A DNA stretch of 64,000 nucleotides from Brooklawnia sp032229645 (GTDB lineage Bacteria > Actinomycetota > Actinomycetes > Propionibacteriales > Propionibacteriaceae): contig CAVRLB010000001.1 of the NCBI GenBank assembly GCA_963722295.1, forward strand, positions 806,001-870,000, written 5' to 3'. Shown here one piece after another: positions 1 to 8,177 of this stretch. The position numbers and the translations under genes were made by a program. The stretch's first letter is position 1. The number at the start of each line of letters is the position of its first letter. The notes below the pieces were generated by a model that saw only the letters and a list, made by a program, of their open reading frames with translations, did no database searches and was not told where the DNA came from.

Positions 1-922
1 CCATGCTCGTGGTAACGACCGGGGTGCCGAGCGCCTGCGCCTCGACCGGCATAATACCGAAGTCCTCCACCGCGGGGAAAACGAAGACCTGTGCGGCCTG
101 ATAGAGAGCGTAGAGCATCGGGGTCGACGGACGCGAGACGAACCTCACCGGCACCCGCGCCTCGGCGGCGATTGCCCGCAGGTGCTCCTCTTCCGGCCCG
201 CCCCCGGCGATGACGACCGGCAAACCGACGGCGTCGCCGGCGCGGATCACCCAGTCAAGCCGCTTGTAGGGCACGAAACGAGAAGCACCCAGGATGAACC
301 CAGCAGGCAACGCTTCGAGTTCTCGTAGCTCGTCGCCGCTGAGCCGCTCGCGCCAGTCGGCGACACTGTTGATGTACTCCACCGAGACGGGCGGATAGAT
401 CACTTTGGCGTCGCGGTGCCAGGCACGTGCTATGCGTTCGCGGACGAACTGCGAGTTGGCCGCGATCTCGACGGCTTCTTGGGCGCGCATGCGGTCGATC
501 GGTCTGAACAGCATGGAGCCCGCGCGAGCCGGCAGAGACCTGCCGCGCCCATCGAGTTCGGGCGTCCAGATATAGCGAGCCGGCGTGTGTGCGTAGACGA
601 ACTTCGGGACACGTTCTCCCGACGGCGTCCTAATATCGACATGATGGGCGAACAGATGCGAGCTCACCAGCAGCCAATCCACCTGCATCGGCGGTAGCAC
701 CGAGCGCCATACCCAAGGCTGAACGGGCAACGAAACTGCCTTGTAGCGCCGCAGTGGCGTGTGTGCCAGCCACGACTCGTGCACATCGCGGTATTTGCCC
801 GGTGCGTCATTCCACAAGGCCACCAGCCCGGCATCGGGGAAGGCCTCGCGCATCGCGTCAACTACCTGTTCTGCGCCGCCCCGCTGCTCAAGCCACTCAT
901 GGACGATCAGCCCAGCTGCCAT
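1..922 (-). CDS. GT4-family glycosyltransferase, C-terminus cut by window edge
   Basis: Group 1 (GT4) glycosyltransferase that would transfer a sugar from a nucleotide- or lipid-linked donor in the cytoplasm. The frame stays open from 922 to the left edge (about 307 codons). The N-terminus reads LIVHEWLEQRGGAEQVV, the glycine-rich donor-fold start typical of GT4 enzymes. A second Rossmann segment begins near residue 205 (FILGASRFVPYKRLDWVI), and the donor-binding motif FPAVEDFGIMPVEAQALG with its E-x7-E pattern comes just before the cut. The ATG at 922 gives the family-like N-terminus; an in-frame ATG at 997 is an alternative with a weak AGGA upstream. Acceptor and product are unknown. It is not next to the exopolysaccharide genes at 43-50 kb. 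Confidence 0.85.
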   Translation of the reverse strand, partial: MAAGLIVHEWLEQRGGAEQVVDAMREAFPDAGLVALWNDAPGKYRDVHESWLAHTPLRRYKAVSLPVQPWVWRSVLPPMQVDWLLVSSHLFAHHVDIRTPSGERVPKFVYAHTPARYIWTPELDGRGRSLPARAGSMLFRPIDRMRAQEAVEIAANSQFVRERIARAWHRDAKVIYPPVSVEYINSVADWRERLSGDELRELEALPAGFILGASRFVPYKRLDWVIRAGDAVGLPVVIAGGGPEEEHLRAIAAEARVPVRFVSRPSTPMLYALYQAAQVFVFPAVEDFGIMPVEAQALGTPVVTTSM

Positions 923-1186
923 ATCGATGCCCCCGAATCGCCGTACTTCGAGCTCCCGCTCATGGACGAACGTTGCGCCAGGTCGGCAGATATGCATCGT
1001 CCTGCCAGGAGGCAACGCTTACTATTAGCCAGCCATTCGTAGGCTACATGACCAACTCATCCTGGCCAAACGTCCCATACGGCTTTCTGGGCACATCGGC
1101 TGTGGCCGCTGAGAATCCGCCGGCATGCCAAGATCCTGACACTCGATATCATTGATTTCATCGCAATCGTTAAACGGACGTGTCAG

Positions 1187-1420
1187 ATGTCGCAGTTGAT
1201 TGCTCGAGGACTCGATGAGCATGTCAAGCAACGCCTGCGCATCCAGGCAGCACGGAACAACCGCTCCTTGGAAGCCGAAGTGCGATTCATCCTGACCAGG
1301 GCGAGCGAGGAGAGCGCAAGTGATCCCATCGCGGCGATTCTCGAGGCCGTCGCGGGCCACGAAGTGGAGCCCAACCTGCCTGAGCCGACATACGAGCGCC
1401 GCGGTGCATCATTCGCATGA
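1187..1420 (+). CDS. FitA/VapB-like ribbon-helix-helix antitoxin
   Basis: Small 77-residue protein starting MSQLIARGLDEHVKQRL, a ribbon-helix-helix DNA-binding fold followed by AARNNRSLEAEVRFIL, the pattern of FitA/Phd-like antitoxins that bind their own promoter and neutralise a PIN-domain RNase. The C-terminal half (residues about 45-77) would be the toxin-wrapping tail. The stop codon overlaps the start of the PIN toxin reading frame at 1417 (ATGA), the usual coupled arrangement. The toxin is truncated, so this is now probably an orphan antitoxin. Family assignment is by motif recognition. Confidence 0.75.
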   Translation: MSQLIARGLDEHVKQRLRIQAARNNRSLEAEVRFILTRASEESASDPIAAILEAVAGHEVEPNLPEPTYERRGASFA

Positions 1421-1605
1421 ACGTCTATCCGCGTGTGCCGGGCCCACTGGTGCTCGACACCAACGTGATCTCCGAAACGATGACGCCTCGCAGTGAATCC
1501 CTGGTGAACCCGGCCGCGGCCACTTCTCAGCGTCCGTGTCGGCGACGCCGATCGGACATCTCCCGCTCGACGTCGCGCTGGATGTCTCGCGCGGCGATCG
1601 ACTGA
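1417..1605 (+). pseudogene. Truncated PIN-domain toxin (VapC/FitB-like) remnant
   Basis: The frame starts in a 4-bp overlap with the upstream antitoxin and reads PLVLDTNVISE, the first acidic motif of PIN-domain RNases (D of LDTN is the first metal ligand). After about 30 codons (near 1510) the sequence no longer resembles a PIN domain, and the remaining codons lie antisense to the 3' end of smpB. The later conserved acidic residues are absent, so no active RNase can be made. A deletion that fused the toxin 5' end to the smpB region is the simplest explanation. Confidence 0.7.
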
Positions 1606-2006
1606 CGCTTATCCCACTCGCGCTTGCCGGTCGCCACCGCGAGCTCGACCTTCGCGAAGCCGTCGCTGAAGTAGATCGATAGCGGAATCAGCGTGCGTCC
1701 GGAATCGGAGAGCTGGCGTTCGAGCTTGTGGATCTGCTGATGGTGCAACAGCAGCTTGCGATTGCGCTTGGCGGCGTGGTTGTGAAAGGTACCGAACTCG
1801 TACTCGGGAATGTTCGCGTTGCGCAGCCAGACCTCGCCGTTGTCGATCGTCGCGAAGGCGTCGGTCAACGTGGCGCGTCCGGCGCGCAGCGACTTGACCT
1901 CGGTACCGGTGAGCACGAGGCCGGCCTCGACGCGCTCGCCGACGTTGTAGTCGTGCAGCGCTTTCTTGTTGCGCGCGACTACCTTCTGGCCTTTCTCGCG
2001 TGGCAT
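1527..2006 (-). CDS. smpB: SsrA-binding protein SmpB
   Basis: 159-residue SmpB, which binds the tRNA-like part of tmRNA and delivers it to stalled ribosomes for trans-translation. The protein starts MPREKGQKVVARNKKALHDY, contains the OB-fold signature GLVLTGTEVKSLRAGRA, and ends with the basic helical tail that inserts into the mRNA channel (DKRQSIAARDIQRD). Length matches the family. In actinobacteria smpB commonly follows prfB-ftsE-ftsX; here it is separated from ftsX by the M23 peptidase and an AbiE module. No ssrA gene was recognised in the window. Confidence 0.96.
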   Translation of the reverse strand: MPREKGQKVVARNKKALHDYNVGERVEAGLVLTGTEVKSLRAGRATLTDAFATIDNGEVWLRNANIPEYEFGTFHNHAAKRNRKLLLHHQQIHKLERQLSDSGRTLIPLSIYFSDGFAKVELAVATGKREWDKRQSIAARDIQRDVEREMSDRRRRHGR

Positions 2007-2135
2007 GGCTACTCCCTCAGCGTCTTTCTTTGTGGGCGGGGTGCGCCCGCCTGGATAGCTTACAAGTTTCTTGGGGTGGGCCGGGTCCGCTCGGCCAGCC
2101 TACAAGGTCGTTGCGGAGCGTGAGATGGAGACGGG

Positions 2136-2363
2136 CTATCCCGAAACCGGTCGCCGGAGGAGTTGCAGCGGGAATATGTCGATGTCATTGCGGCCGAAAA
2201 GGGCCCGGGTCTCTTCCATCAGGCCAGAGGCACGCATGAGCAGATTCCCATCGGCAGGATCCATCTCGACAAGAATGTCGATGTCGCTGTCTGCATGTGC
2301 GGTGCCGCGCGCAACCGAGCCGAACAATCTCGGGTTCGCCGCAGCGTACTTGTCGAGGATCAC
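2136..2363 (-). CDS. Lone MNT-type nucleotidyltransferase (MntA-like), possibly a remnant
   Basis: A 75-residue protein with the minimal nucleotidyltransferase signature FGSVARGTAHADSDIDILVEM: the G-S helix turn followed by the D-x-D metal pair. MNT proteins usually pair with a HEPN RNase as antitoxin, AMPylating the toxin. No HEPN gene is adjacent on either side. The GTG start at 2363 leaves a short N-terminal helix (the open frame runs about 13 codons further up without a good start), and the C-terminus ends soon after IDIFPLQLLRRP, so both ends look short. It may be a functional minimal MNT protein or a relic of a HEPN-MNT pair. Confidence 0.6.
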   Translation of the reverse strand: MILDKYAAANPRLFGSVARGTAHADSDIDILVEMDPADGNLLMRASGLMEETRALFGRNDIDIFPLQLLRRPVSG

Positions 2364-2502
2364 TTGAAACTCGTCGCGGCACGCGCCGATTAGCTCCTAA
2401 AGAGCGAGCGTTTCAGGGGTCGCGTTGGTCGTCCGCGTGCATCCAGAGTACCGGGCTCGCCACAATGAAACACCGATTCGACGGCGCCCCAGTATGCAGA
2501 AC

Positions 2503-2519
2503 ACTACCAAGAAGGTAGT
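2503..2519. promoter_or_regulatory. Inverted repeat upstream of abiEi (candidate autoregulatory operator)
   Basis: Perfect 6-bp inverted repeat ACTACC-N5-GGTAGT, lying 23 bp before the abiEi start and just before its Shine-Dalgarno. AbiEi proteins are known to bind inverted repeats in their own promoter and repress the operon. That this is the operator here is an inference. Confidence 0.5.
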
Positions 2520-2541
2520 CTTATGCATAAAGGAGGCCGCC

Positions 2542-3180
2542 ATGCTCGAGCGAGGAATCCCGGTCGCGATCGCCGCAGCTCCGATGCGAACTGCGCGTCC
2601 TCTCATGCTTCGAGCCCACTACTCGAATCCCGAACGTGAGCTTACCCGGATGAGGGATGACGGGCGGCTGATACAGATCGCCCATGGCACCTACATCGCC
2701 AAGCCCGACTTCATCAGCCCCGCCCAGGAGTGGCGACCACCAGTCGAAGAGGCGGCGATGGCTTACGCTACCGCCCAATACGGGGACCGTGTACCTGTAC
2801 TGATCGGCTTGAGCGCAGCGCGGTTTCATCACGCAATTCCCCGCGCGATCGGAGTCGCCGTGATCGCGGTGCCTGAGCAGCATCGCCCTGTTGAGCTGAG
2901 AATAGGAGGCAGAGTCGTATTCACCACGACCGACGTCGACCGGATCGACGCCCGCCTCGAACGCGGCGAGATCGGGAGCTTCCTCGTAGCCACCCTCGAA
3001 CAAACAATGATCGATCTGGTCGTGCGACCCGAACTCGGCGGGATGCCCTCCGAAGCAGCGGCCGCCGCACGTGCGTTGCGCGACCGCGTCGATCCGATGC
3101 GCGTCGAACGGATCCTGTCGAGTCGACCCAAGACGATTGCGACCAAAATACGTCGGTTCATGGATGAGGGTGGACGATGA
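2542..3180 (+). CDS. AbiEi-family antitoxin (type IV TA, transcriptional repressor)
   Basis: Antitoxin of an AbiE-type module. The start at ATG 2542 is set by a strong AAAGGAGG at 2529-2536; the open frame extends further upstream but without a ribosome-binding site. The N-terminal winged-helix region reads PLMLRAHYSNPERELTRM followed by DGRLIQIAHGTYIAKP, the typical AbiEi_N pattern, and the larger C-terminal domain (residues about 60-210) contains the family-like LIGLSAARFHHAIPRA. It overlaps the toxin gene by 4 bp (ATGA at 3177), so the two are translationally coupled. AbiEi counteracts AbiEii indirectly and represses the operon. Confidence 0.85.
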   Translation: MLERGIPVAIAAAPMRTARPLMLRAHYSNPERELTRMRDDGRLIQIAHGTYIAKPDFISPAQEWRPPVEEAAMAYATAQYGDRVPVLIGLSAARFHHAIPRAIGVAVIAVPEQHRPVELRIGGRVVFTTTDVDRIDARLERGEIGSFLVATLEQTMIDLVVRPELGGMPSEAAAAARALRDRVDPMRVERILSSRPKTIATKIRRFMDEGGR

Positions 3181-4034
3181 GCTCAGATGCAGGTCACAGC
3201 GGGCGCGCGCGAATCGGGCGCCAACCGACAGCGAGATCGGCCCAGCCCCAAGCCCGCCTCGATGAACGGGATGCAATCAAGCAGCAAGAGCACTTTGGAG
3301 TCTCACGGGCGCAGGTCGAACACGACTTCATCATTTCGCGAATCTTGGCCACAATAGCTCCACTTGCCGAACACTTCATTTTCTATGGAGGAACCGCGCT
3401 GAGCCGCACTTTCCTTGATGGCTTGCGACTATCCGAAGACATCGACCTACTCTCGATCGGCCCGCGCAGCAGAGTTGCGGCGGCTCTCGATGATGCTATT
3501 CGGAGTGGTCTCGAGCGAGACTTCGGTCAAGTCCACGCTGAGCCTTGGCTCGCGGAAGCAAAGGCTGACACGACGGCGAGCATCTACGAGGTCGGAACTA
3601 TTCGAGTCAGGATTCAACTGATCGATGGCCGCGACTACGCCACTTGGCCCACTCAAACCAGCAAACTCTCGCAACGCTATCCGGGTCTCCCAGAAATCGA
3701 GCTGACCACCTTCACTCCAGCCGGATTCATCGGCGCCAAGACCGAGGCCTGGTGCGATCCCTCTCGTAATGCGCCACGCGACCTCTATGACCTATGGGCA
3801 CTTGCGCGAGGCGGGTACATGGATGCGATGGCTGCGCTCGTCTACAAGAAGCACGGGGCGACCGGTGGATATCCGCGCGCATGGGCGTTTCCCAAGCGCC
3901 CGCCCTCTGACCGAGACTGGACAGACGCCCTCGGCCATCAGTGCATCCCTCAGGTGGGCCCGGATGAGGCCTTCGACCAGGTTAGCCGCGCCTGGCTTCA
4001 GGCTGTCACCGAGGCTCGCGCTCTCGGGGGCTGA
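3177..4034 (+). CDS. AbiEii-family nucleotidyltransferase toxin
   Basis: 285-residue nucleotidyltransferase toxin of the AbiE system, a phage-abortive or growth-arrest module. The signature motifs are all visible: FYGGTALSR (motif I) and SEDIDLLSIG (the D-x-D metal motif) near residues 70-95, then KTEAWCDPSRNAPRDLYDLWAL near residue 190, which carries the conserved lysine and R-D-x-x-D region. The N-terminal 30 residues are low-complexity and may not all be translated. Members of this fold modify tRNA acceptor ends; the target here is not predictable. It appears intact. Confidence 0.88.
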   Translation: MSSDAGHSGRARIGRQPTARSAQPQARLDERDAIKQQEHFGVSRAQVEHDFIISRILATIAPLAEHFIFYGGTALSRTFLDGLRLSEDIDLLSIGPRSRVAAALDDAIRSGLERDFGQVHAEPWLAEAKADTTASIYEVGTIRVRIQLIDGRDYATWPTQTSKLSQRYPGLPEIELTTFTPAGFIGAKTEAWCDPSRNAPRDLYDLWALARGGYMDAMAALVYKKHGATGGYPRAWAFPKRPPSDRDWTDALGHQCIPQVGPDEAFDQVSRAWLQAVTEARALGG

Positions 4035-4109
4035 ACGGCCGAGGACTCTTCGTCCGTGCCTCAGCGCCACCTGGCTATTTGTCGGATACATGCCTCTTGC
4101 GTCAGCGGC

Positions 4110-5579
4110 TCACAGATAGGGCGCTGCGTCGGTCACATTCCCATTGAGCCACAGGTGGAAGTGCAGATGGCATCCGGTCGACAGACCGGTCGTCCCGATA
4201 TAGCCGATGACCTGACCGCGGCTCACCCACTGGCCGTTACCAACGATGTAGCTACTCATGTGGTTGTAGCCGGTGCTGACCTGATATCCATTGATCCAGC
4301 CGTTGTCGAGCACAACCCGGTTACCCCAGCCGCCAGTCGCCCATTCCGGCGATGCCTGAGTGACGGTACCGGAGGCCGCAGCGTAGACCGGCGTATTGCA
4401 GGAGGCGCCGATATCGGTTCCGTCGTGCAGCTCGGAATAGCCCAGCACCGGGTTGGTACGCCATCCGAACGACGAGGTGTATGGGCCGTTGGCTGGCATA
4501 TAGAGCGGGAATCCGGAGCTGGACGACGCTGAAACCTGCGGCGCCTCTTCGACGGCTTGCACCTGCTGAGCAGGGGCCTGCTGGGCCGCCTGTTGCTGGG
4601 CAGCCTGTTGCTGGGCAGCCTGTTGCTCGGCGGCGGCGCGGGCAGCTGCCGCCTCCGCGGCCGCCCGTTCTGCCGCGGCCTGAGCCGCTGCTGCGGCCGC
4701 CGCAGCCTCGGCTGCCAGACGGGCATTGCGCTCTTGGATCTGCTGAGTGACGTCGTCCATCGCGGCCTGCATCGACGTGTGAGCAGCGCGCTCGTCGGCG
4801 AGCGTCTGGGCAGCAGCAGCCTCGGCGGCCTCGTTCGCTGCCACCAGCTGCGACACCTGGCCGGCAGCGTCATCGGCGGCTTGCTCGGCCGCCCGGGTGG
4901 CACTGAGCTGAGCCGCGGCGGCCTCCCGTGCGACCCGAGCGTTGTCTTCCAGCGTCGCCATCTGCGTCTGAGCGTTCTGCAGCTGCAACTGCATCTCGGT
5001 GAGCCGGTTCAGTTCGCCCGCATTCGCGTTGTACAAGGTGGACGCCCACTGCACCCGCGAACTCACATTGCCGGCGTCTTCGGTGTCGACGAACAGCATC
5101 CCGATCGACAGCATGCCGGTGTTCTGTTGGTGGGTGGTCCGCATGTCTTGGGCTGCCTTCGACTGCTGGGCAGTCACGGCGTCCTTGCCGGATTGCACAG
5201 CGGTCTTCGCGTCCGTCAATTCCTGCTCGGCGTTGCCGAGATCGGCGGCCTTCTGCTGATCGACCGCGCGCGCGGCGTCCCGATCGCTTTGAGCCTTGGC
5301 CAGCACGGCCTGCGCATCGGCGAGTGCCTGGCGGGAGTTGGTCACCTGCGTACTGGCCGCGTCGAGAGCTGCGTGATGGTTGTCGATGGACACATCGGAT
5401 TGCTGAATCTGGTTCTGCAGGTTGGCCTGCTGATCGTCCAGATCGTCGGCACGCGCAGAGGTGGCGAGCGGGCTGATGCAACCGATCACGATCAGGCCGG
5501 TCGCAGCGCGCCGCAACCAGCGCGAACGAGCGGCAGTATTCGATTGGCTTCGGGCAGCCCTTGCAGGACCTTGAGTCAC
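4110..5579 (-). CDS. Secreted coiled-coil M23 (LytM-type) peptidoglycan endopeptidase
   Basis: 489-residue secreted cell-wall hydrolase, third gene of the ftsE-ftsX-M23 operon (33 bp after ftsX). An N-terminal basic segment and hydrophobic stretch (residues about 21-44, ending ATSARA) form a signal peptide. Next comes a long Ala/Gln-rich coiled coil (about 46-340) with (AAAQ)n low complexity, then the LytM domain from FPLYMPANGPYTSSFGWR. Zinc ligands are visible as H-x4-D in ELHDGTDIGA and H-x-H in HLHFH. The arrangement parallels EnvC and other FtsEX-controlled hydrolases, where FtsX binds the coiled coil across the membrane; that coupling is inferred from neighbourhood. Start is GTG 5579 after a GGGGG stretch. 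Confidence 0.9.
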   Translation of the reverse strand: MTQGPARAARSQSNTAARSRWLRRAATGLIVIGCISPLATSARADDLDDQQANLQNQIQQSDVSIDNHHAALDAASTQVTNSRQALADAQAVLAKAQSDRDAARAVDQQKAADLGNAEQELTDAKTAVQSGKDAVTAQQSKAAQDMRTTHQQNTGMLSIGMLFVDTEDAGNVSSRVQWASTLYNANAGELNRLTEMQLQLQNAQTQMATLEDNARVAREAAAAQLSATRAAEQAADDAAGQVSQLVAANEAAEAAAAQTLADERAAHTSMQAAMDDVTQQIQERNARLAAEAAAAAAAAQAAAERAAAEAAAARAAAEQQAAQQQAAQQQAAQQAPAQQVQAVEEAPQVSASSSSGFPLYMPANGPYTSSFGWRTNPVLGYSELHDGTDIGASCNTPVYAAASGTVTQASPEWATGGWGNRVVLDNGWINGYQVSTGYNHMSSYIVGNGQWVSRGQVIGYIGTTGLSTGCHLHFHLWLNGNVTDAAPYL

Positions 5580-5612
5580 GGCACTCAGCCCCCTGTCTGT
5601 GCGTCCAAACGT

Positions 5613-6527
5613 TTAGACGCGGAGATACCTCCGCGTCGTTATCAACGTGGGCAAGATAGACAGAACAACCGCAACCAGCGCAACCAGCCCGACAGACACC
5701 CAGGCGTCAGACCAGGTAATCCAAGGTAAAGCCTGGATAGAGACTTTAGCGTTGCGCTCGATGAGGAACTCATAAGAAGCCATCAGCACACTCCCAGAAA
5801 GGACGGTGCTGATAACGCCCGCAAAGAGCGCCTCCAGGACGAACGGCAGCATGATGTATGTATTCGACGCGCCGACCAATCGCATGATGCCGATCTCGCG
5901 GCGACGGGTGAACGCGGACATCCGGATCGTATTGCCGATCTGCAGCATGGCTGCCACAAGCAGGAGCACGGCCATGCCCATCGTCCCCCACTTCAAGCCG
6001 TTCAGCACAGAGAAGATCGGGTCGAGAACCTCATGCAGGTCGAGCACATTTTGTACACCGGGCAGGCTGGACGCCTCCGCCACGACTCCCTGATAGTTCT
6101 CAGGATCGACCAGCTTCACTCGGAACGAATCCTGCATCTGCTCGACGGTCAGACTGTCGAGCAGCGGCGAGTCGGCGTAGGTGCGCTGGTAGTCCGCGTA
6201 GGCCTCTTCTTTCGATTCGTAGAAGACCTCGAGGACGTCGGAGTTCTGCTCGAGCCGGGTGCGGACGTTGTCGCGCTGCACATCGGTGGTGTCTTGGCCG
6301 GGCTCACAATTGCCGGATTGGCTGGTGCCCGCCGAATCCTTGGTGCACAAGAAGACCGAGATCTCGATCTTGTCGTACCAGCGGCCCTTGACCCGGTCGA
6401 CCTCCTGGAAGGTCATCACCGACAGGCCGAACAGGGTCAGCGAAACGGTCATCGTCACGATGACCGCGATGGTCATGGACGCGTTGCGCTTCAGGCCCGA
6501 CCACGTCTCGCGGAAGGTATGTCGCAT
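5613..6527 (-). CDS. ftsX: Cell division ABC transporter permease FtsX
   Basis: 304-residue FtsX, the membrane partner of FtsE that activates septal peptidoglycan hydrolases. One TM segment near the N-terminus (AVIVTMTVSLTLFGL), a roughly 130-residue extracellular domain containing two cysteines (SVFLCTKDSAG and GNCEPGQD), and three C-terminal TM segments with the conserved cytoplasmic loop TRRREIGIMRLVGAS. Lies 85 bp downstream of ftsE; the gap is filled by a 26-bp tandem repeat. It is followed closely by the M23 hydrolase that it probably regulates. Confidence 0.96.
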   Translation of the reverse strand: MRHTFRETWSGLKRNASMTIAVIVTMTVSLTLFGLSVMTFQEVDRVKGRWYDKIEISVFLCTKDSAGTSQSGNCEPGQDTTDVQRDNVRTRLEQNSDVLEVFYESKEEAYADYQRTYADSPLLDSLTVEQMQDSFRVKLVDPENYQGVVAEASSLPGVQNVLDLHEVLDPIFSVLNGLKWGTMGMAVLLLVAAMLQIGNTIRMSAFTRRREIGIMRLVGASNTYIMLPFVLEALFAGVISTVLSGSVLMASYEFLIERNAKVSIQALPWITWSDAWVSVGLVALVAVVLSILPTLITTRRYLRV

Positions 6528-6548
6528 GTTTCAGTGCTCTCCTTGCAG

Positions 6549-6615
6549 AGGTGTGGCCGCTCAGGCCGTGTTGCAGGTGTGGCCGCTCACGCGGCGCCGT
6601 AGGTGTGGCCGCTCA
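6549..6615. repeat. 26-bp tandem repeat, three copies, overlapping the ftsE stop codon
   Basis: The 15-mer AGGTGTGGCCGCTCA occurs at 6549, 6575 and 6601, a strict 26-bp period. The third copy contains the ftsE stop codon (6613-6615). It fills the ftsE-ftsX gap, so it separates the two cistrons of a normally tight pair. Confidence 0.9.
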
Positions 6616-7299
6616 GGCCGTGCCGTAGACGCCCCGGGCCTGGTCGCGCACCAGGTTGCCCTGGTCGAGTTCGAGGACCCGTTTGCGCATCTGGTCGACG
6701 ATGGTCTGATCGTGGGTGGCCATGATGACCGTGGTATCGCGCTTGTTGATGCGGTCGAGCAGCTTCATGATGCCGACACTGGTCTGCGGATCGAGGTTAC
6801 CCGTGGGCTCGTCGGCGATGAGGATTTTCGGCTGGTTGACGATGGCCCGCGCGATGGCGACGCGCTGCTGCTCGCCGCCCGACAACTCCTCGGGTTGGCG
6901 GTCCTCCTTGCCCGACAGGCCAACCAACTCGATCGTCTCGGGCACGATCTGGCGGATCTGGGAGGTCGGGCGTCCGAGCACCTGCAGGCCGAACGCCACA
7001 TTCTCGTAGACGTTCTTGCCCGGCAGCAGCCGGAAATCCTGAAAGACGGTGCCGATCTGGCGACGCAACGCCGGGACCTTCCACTGATGCAGATGGCCGA
7101 GGTCCTTGCCGAGGACGAAGATCTTGCCCGAGGTGGGCCGGTATTCGCGCAGGATCAGGCGCAGGAACGTCGATTTGCCGGAACCCGAAGTGCCGACCAG
7201 GAAGACGAATTCCCCCTTGTCGATCTGCAGACTGATATGCCGCAGAGCAGGCTTGGTCTGGCCTGAGTAGGTCTTCGAGACATCCTCGAATGTGATCAC
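6613..7299 (-). CDS. ftsE: Cell division ATP-binding protein FtsE
   Basis: 228-residue ABC ATPase that pairs with FtsX. Walker A GTSGSGKST, Q-loop VFQDFRLLP, signature LSGGEQQRVAIARA, Walker B KILIADEPTGNLD and H-loop MATHD are all intact. The start is GTG 7299, giving VITFEDVSKTYSG and preceded by AGGACGG; the open frame runs 37 codons further but that extension is not family-like. The upstream neighbour in most actinobacteria is prfB, which here lies 5 kb away across accessory genes. Confidence 0.96.
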   Translation of the reverse strand: MITFEDVSKTYSGQTKPALRHISLQIDKGEFVFLVGTSGSGKSTFLRLILREYRPTSGKIFVLGKDLGHLHQWKVPALRRQIGTVFQDFRLLPGKNVYENVAFGLQVLGRPTSQIRQIVPETIELVGLSGKEDRQPEELSGGEQQRVAIARAIVNQPKILIADEPTGNLDPQTSVGIMKLLDRINKRDTTVIMATHDQTIVDQMRKRVLELDQGNLVRDQARGVYGTA

Positions 7300-7802
7300 G
7301 TGACCGTCCTGTTCGTCGTGCAACGTGCGAGGTACCTCCCCCGGGCAGGGCCAGGGGCAGGGCGCTACCAATGCCTGGACCAGCTGACCAGCCGTTCTGG
7401 CGGCGCCCAACGTTCTGGATTCCTGAGAAACTCTCAGTCCACCTTACGAGTCTAAGCGGTTCTCGCGAGTGAGCAACTCGCCACGCTGGTTCGTGGGCGT
7501 CTGGTTCGTGGGCGTGCGGTTCGTGGGCGTGCGGTTCGTGGTGGTTTGGTTCGTAGTCGTCTGGTTGTGGTCGCATGACGCCTCCCCCGGTTCGCGGGTT
7601 TCGGGGAGTTCGAGTTTCCCTTGCGCACACGAACGAAATGACCCCCCCCCGACCAGGACGAAGTCATGACTCTCGATCACTCCCCCCTCCCACACACAAA
7701 CGAAATGACCCCCGACCAGGCGTTTCAGACTCTCGGTCAGCGTCGGTACTGAGCAGTTCGTCAGCCTTAGAGTCGTCGGTGATGCGTAGCTCTGGCAGGT
7801 CT
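7300..7802. other. Gene-free stretch with minisatellite sequence
   Basis: No supportable gene. Positions 7487-7576 hold about six units of a 15-bp degenerate repeat (GGTTCGTGGGCGTSY), which reads as a five-residue repeat on either strand. A C9 run lies at 7642-7650. The phrase ACGAAATGACCCCC...GACCAGG occurs twice (about 7633 and 7702). The ORFs here are repeat artefacts. Confidence 0.7.
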
Positions 7803-8177
7803 CTAGAACAGCGCGATGATGAGGGTCGCCAGAGCAAGCACCATCGTGACGGGCGTCATCATGAACCGTTCGGGCTCGCTGCGGGAGATCGCGTTCATGA
7901 AGATGCCGAGAACGAAGTAGCCCAGAAGTGCCCAGGTCGCGACGCGCACGAACGTTCCGTTGCCAGCAATCACCCCTGCACGGCTGAGCAACAGTGCCGC
8001 CATCGCCGCGTAGATCACCACCGAGACTGTGCTGCCGATACGGAGGCTCGTCGGCAGCACCTCGTGCTGGCCGCCCCAGACGAAGCGACCAAGCGGCAAT
8101 CCGAGCGCCACGAGCGCTTGCAGTACCGCAAGCGCGGCGAGCAGCACCAGCGCGCTGGTGAGCGCCAGGATCTTCAC
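7803..8177 (-). CDS. Small integral membrane protein of unknown function
   Basis: About 124 residues with four hydrophobic segments: LALTSALVLLAALAVLQAL, a second around STVSVVIYAAMAALLL, ATWALLGYFVLGIFMN, and TMVLALATLIIALF at the C-terminus. The fold resembles small DUF-type four-helix membrane proteins seen beside PadR regulators; no named family is recognised. GTG 8177 is chosen because in the third 38-bp repeat copy it forms a GTGA overlap with what would be the ancestral padR stop. An in-frame start at 8231 lies inside the repeats. Likely co-transcribed with and controlled by the PadR gene. Confidence 0.6.
   Translation of the reverse strand: MKILALTSALVLLAALAVLQALVALGLPLGRFVWGGQHEVLPTSLRIGSTVSVVIYAAMAALLLSRAGVIAGNGTFVRVATWALLGYFVLGIFMNAISRSEPERFMMTPVTMVLALATLIIALF

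Noticed and set aside
7444..7695. Tandem-repeat protein with five-residue repeat (TNRTP or RFVGV)
   Set aside because: The 15-bp repeat gives open frames on both strands; no start signal or conserved domain.
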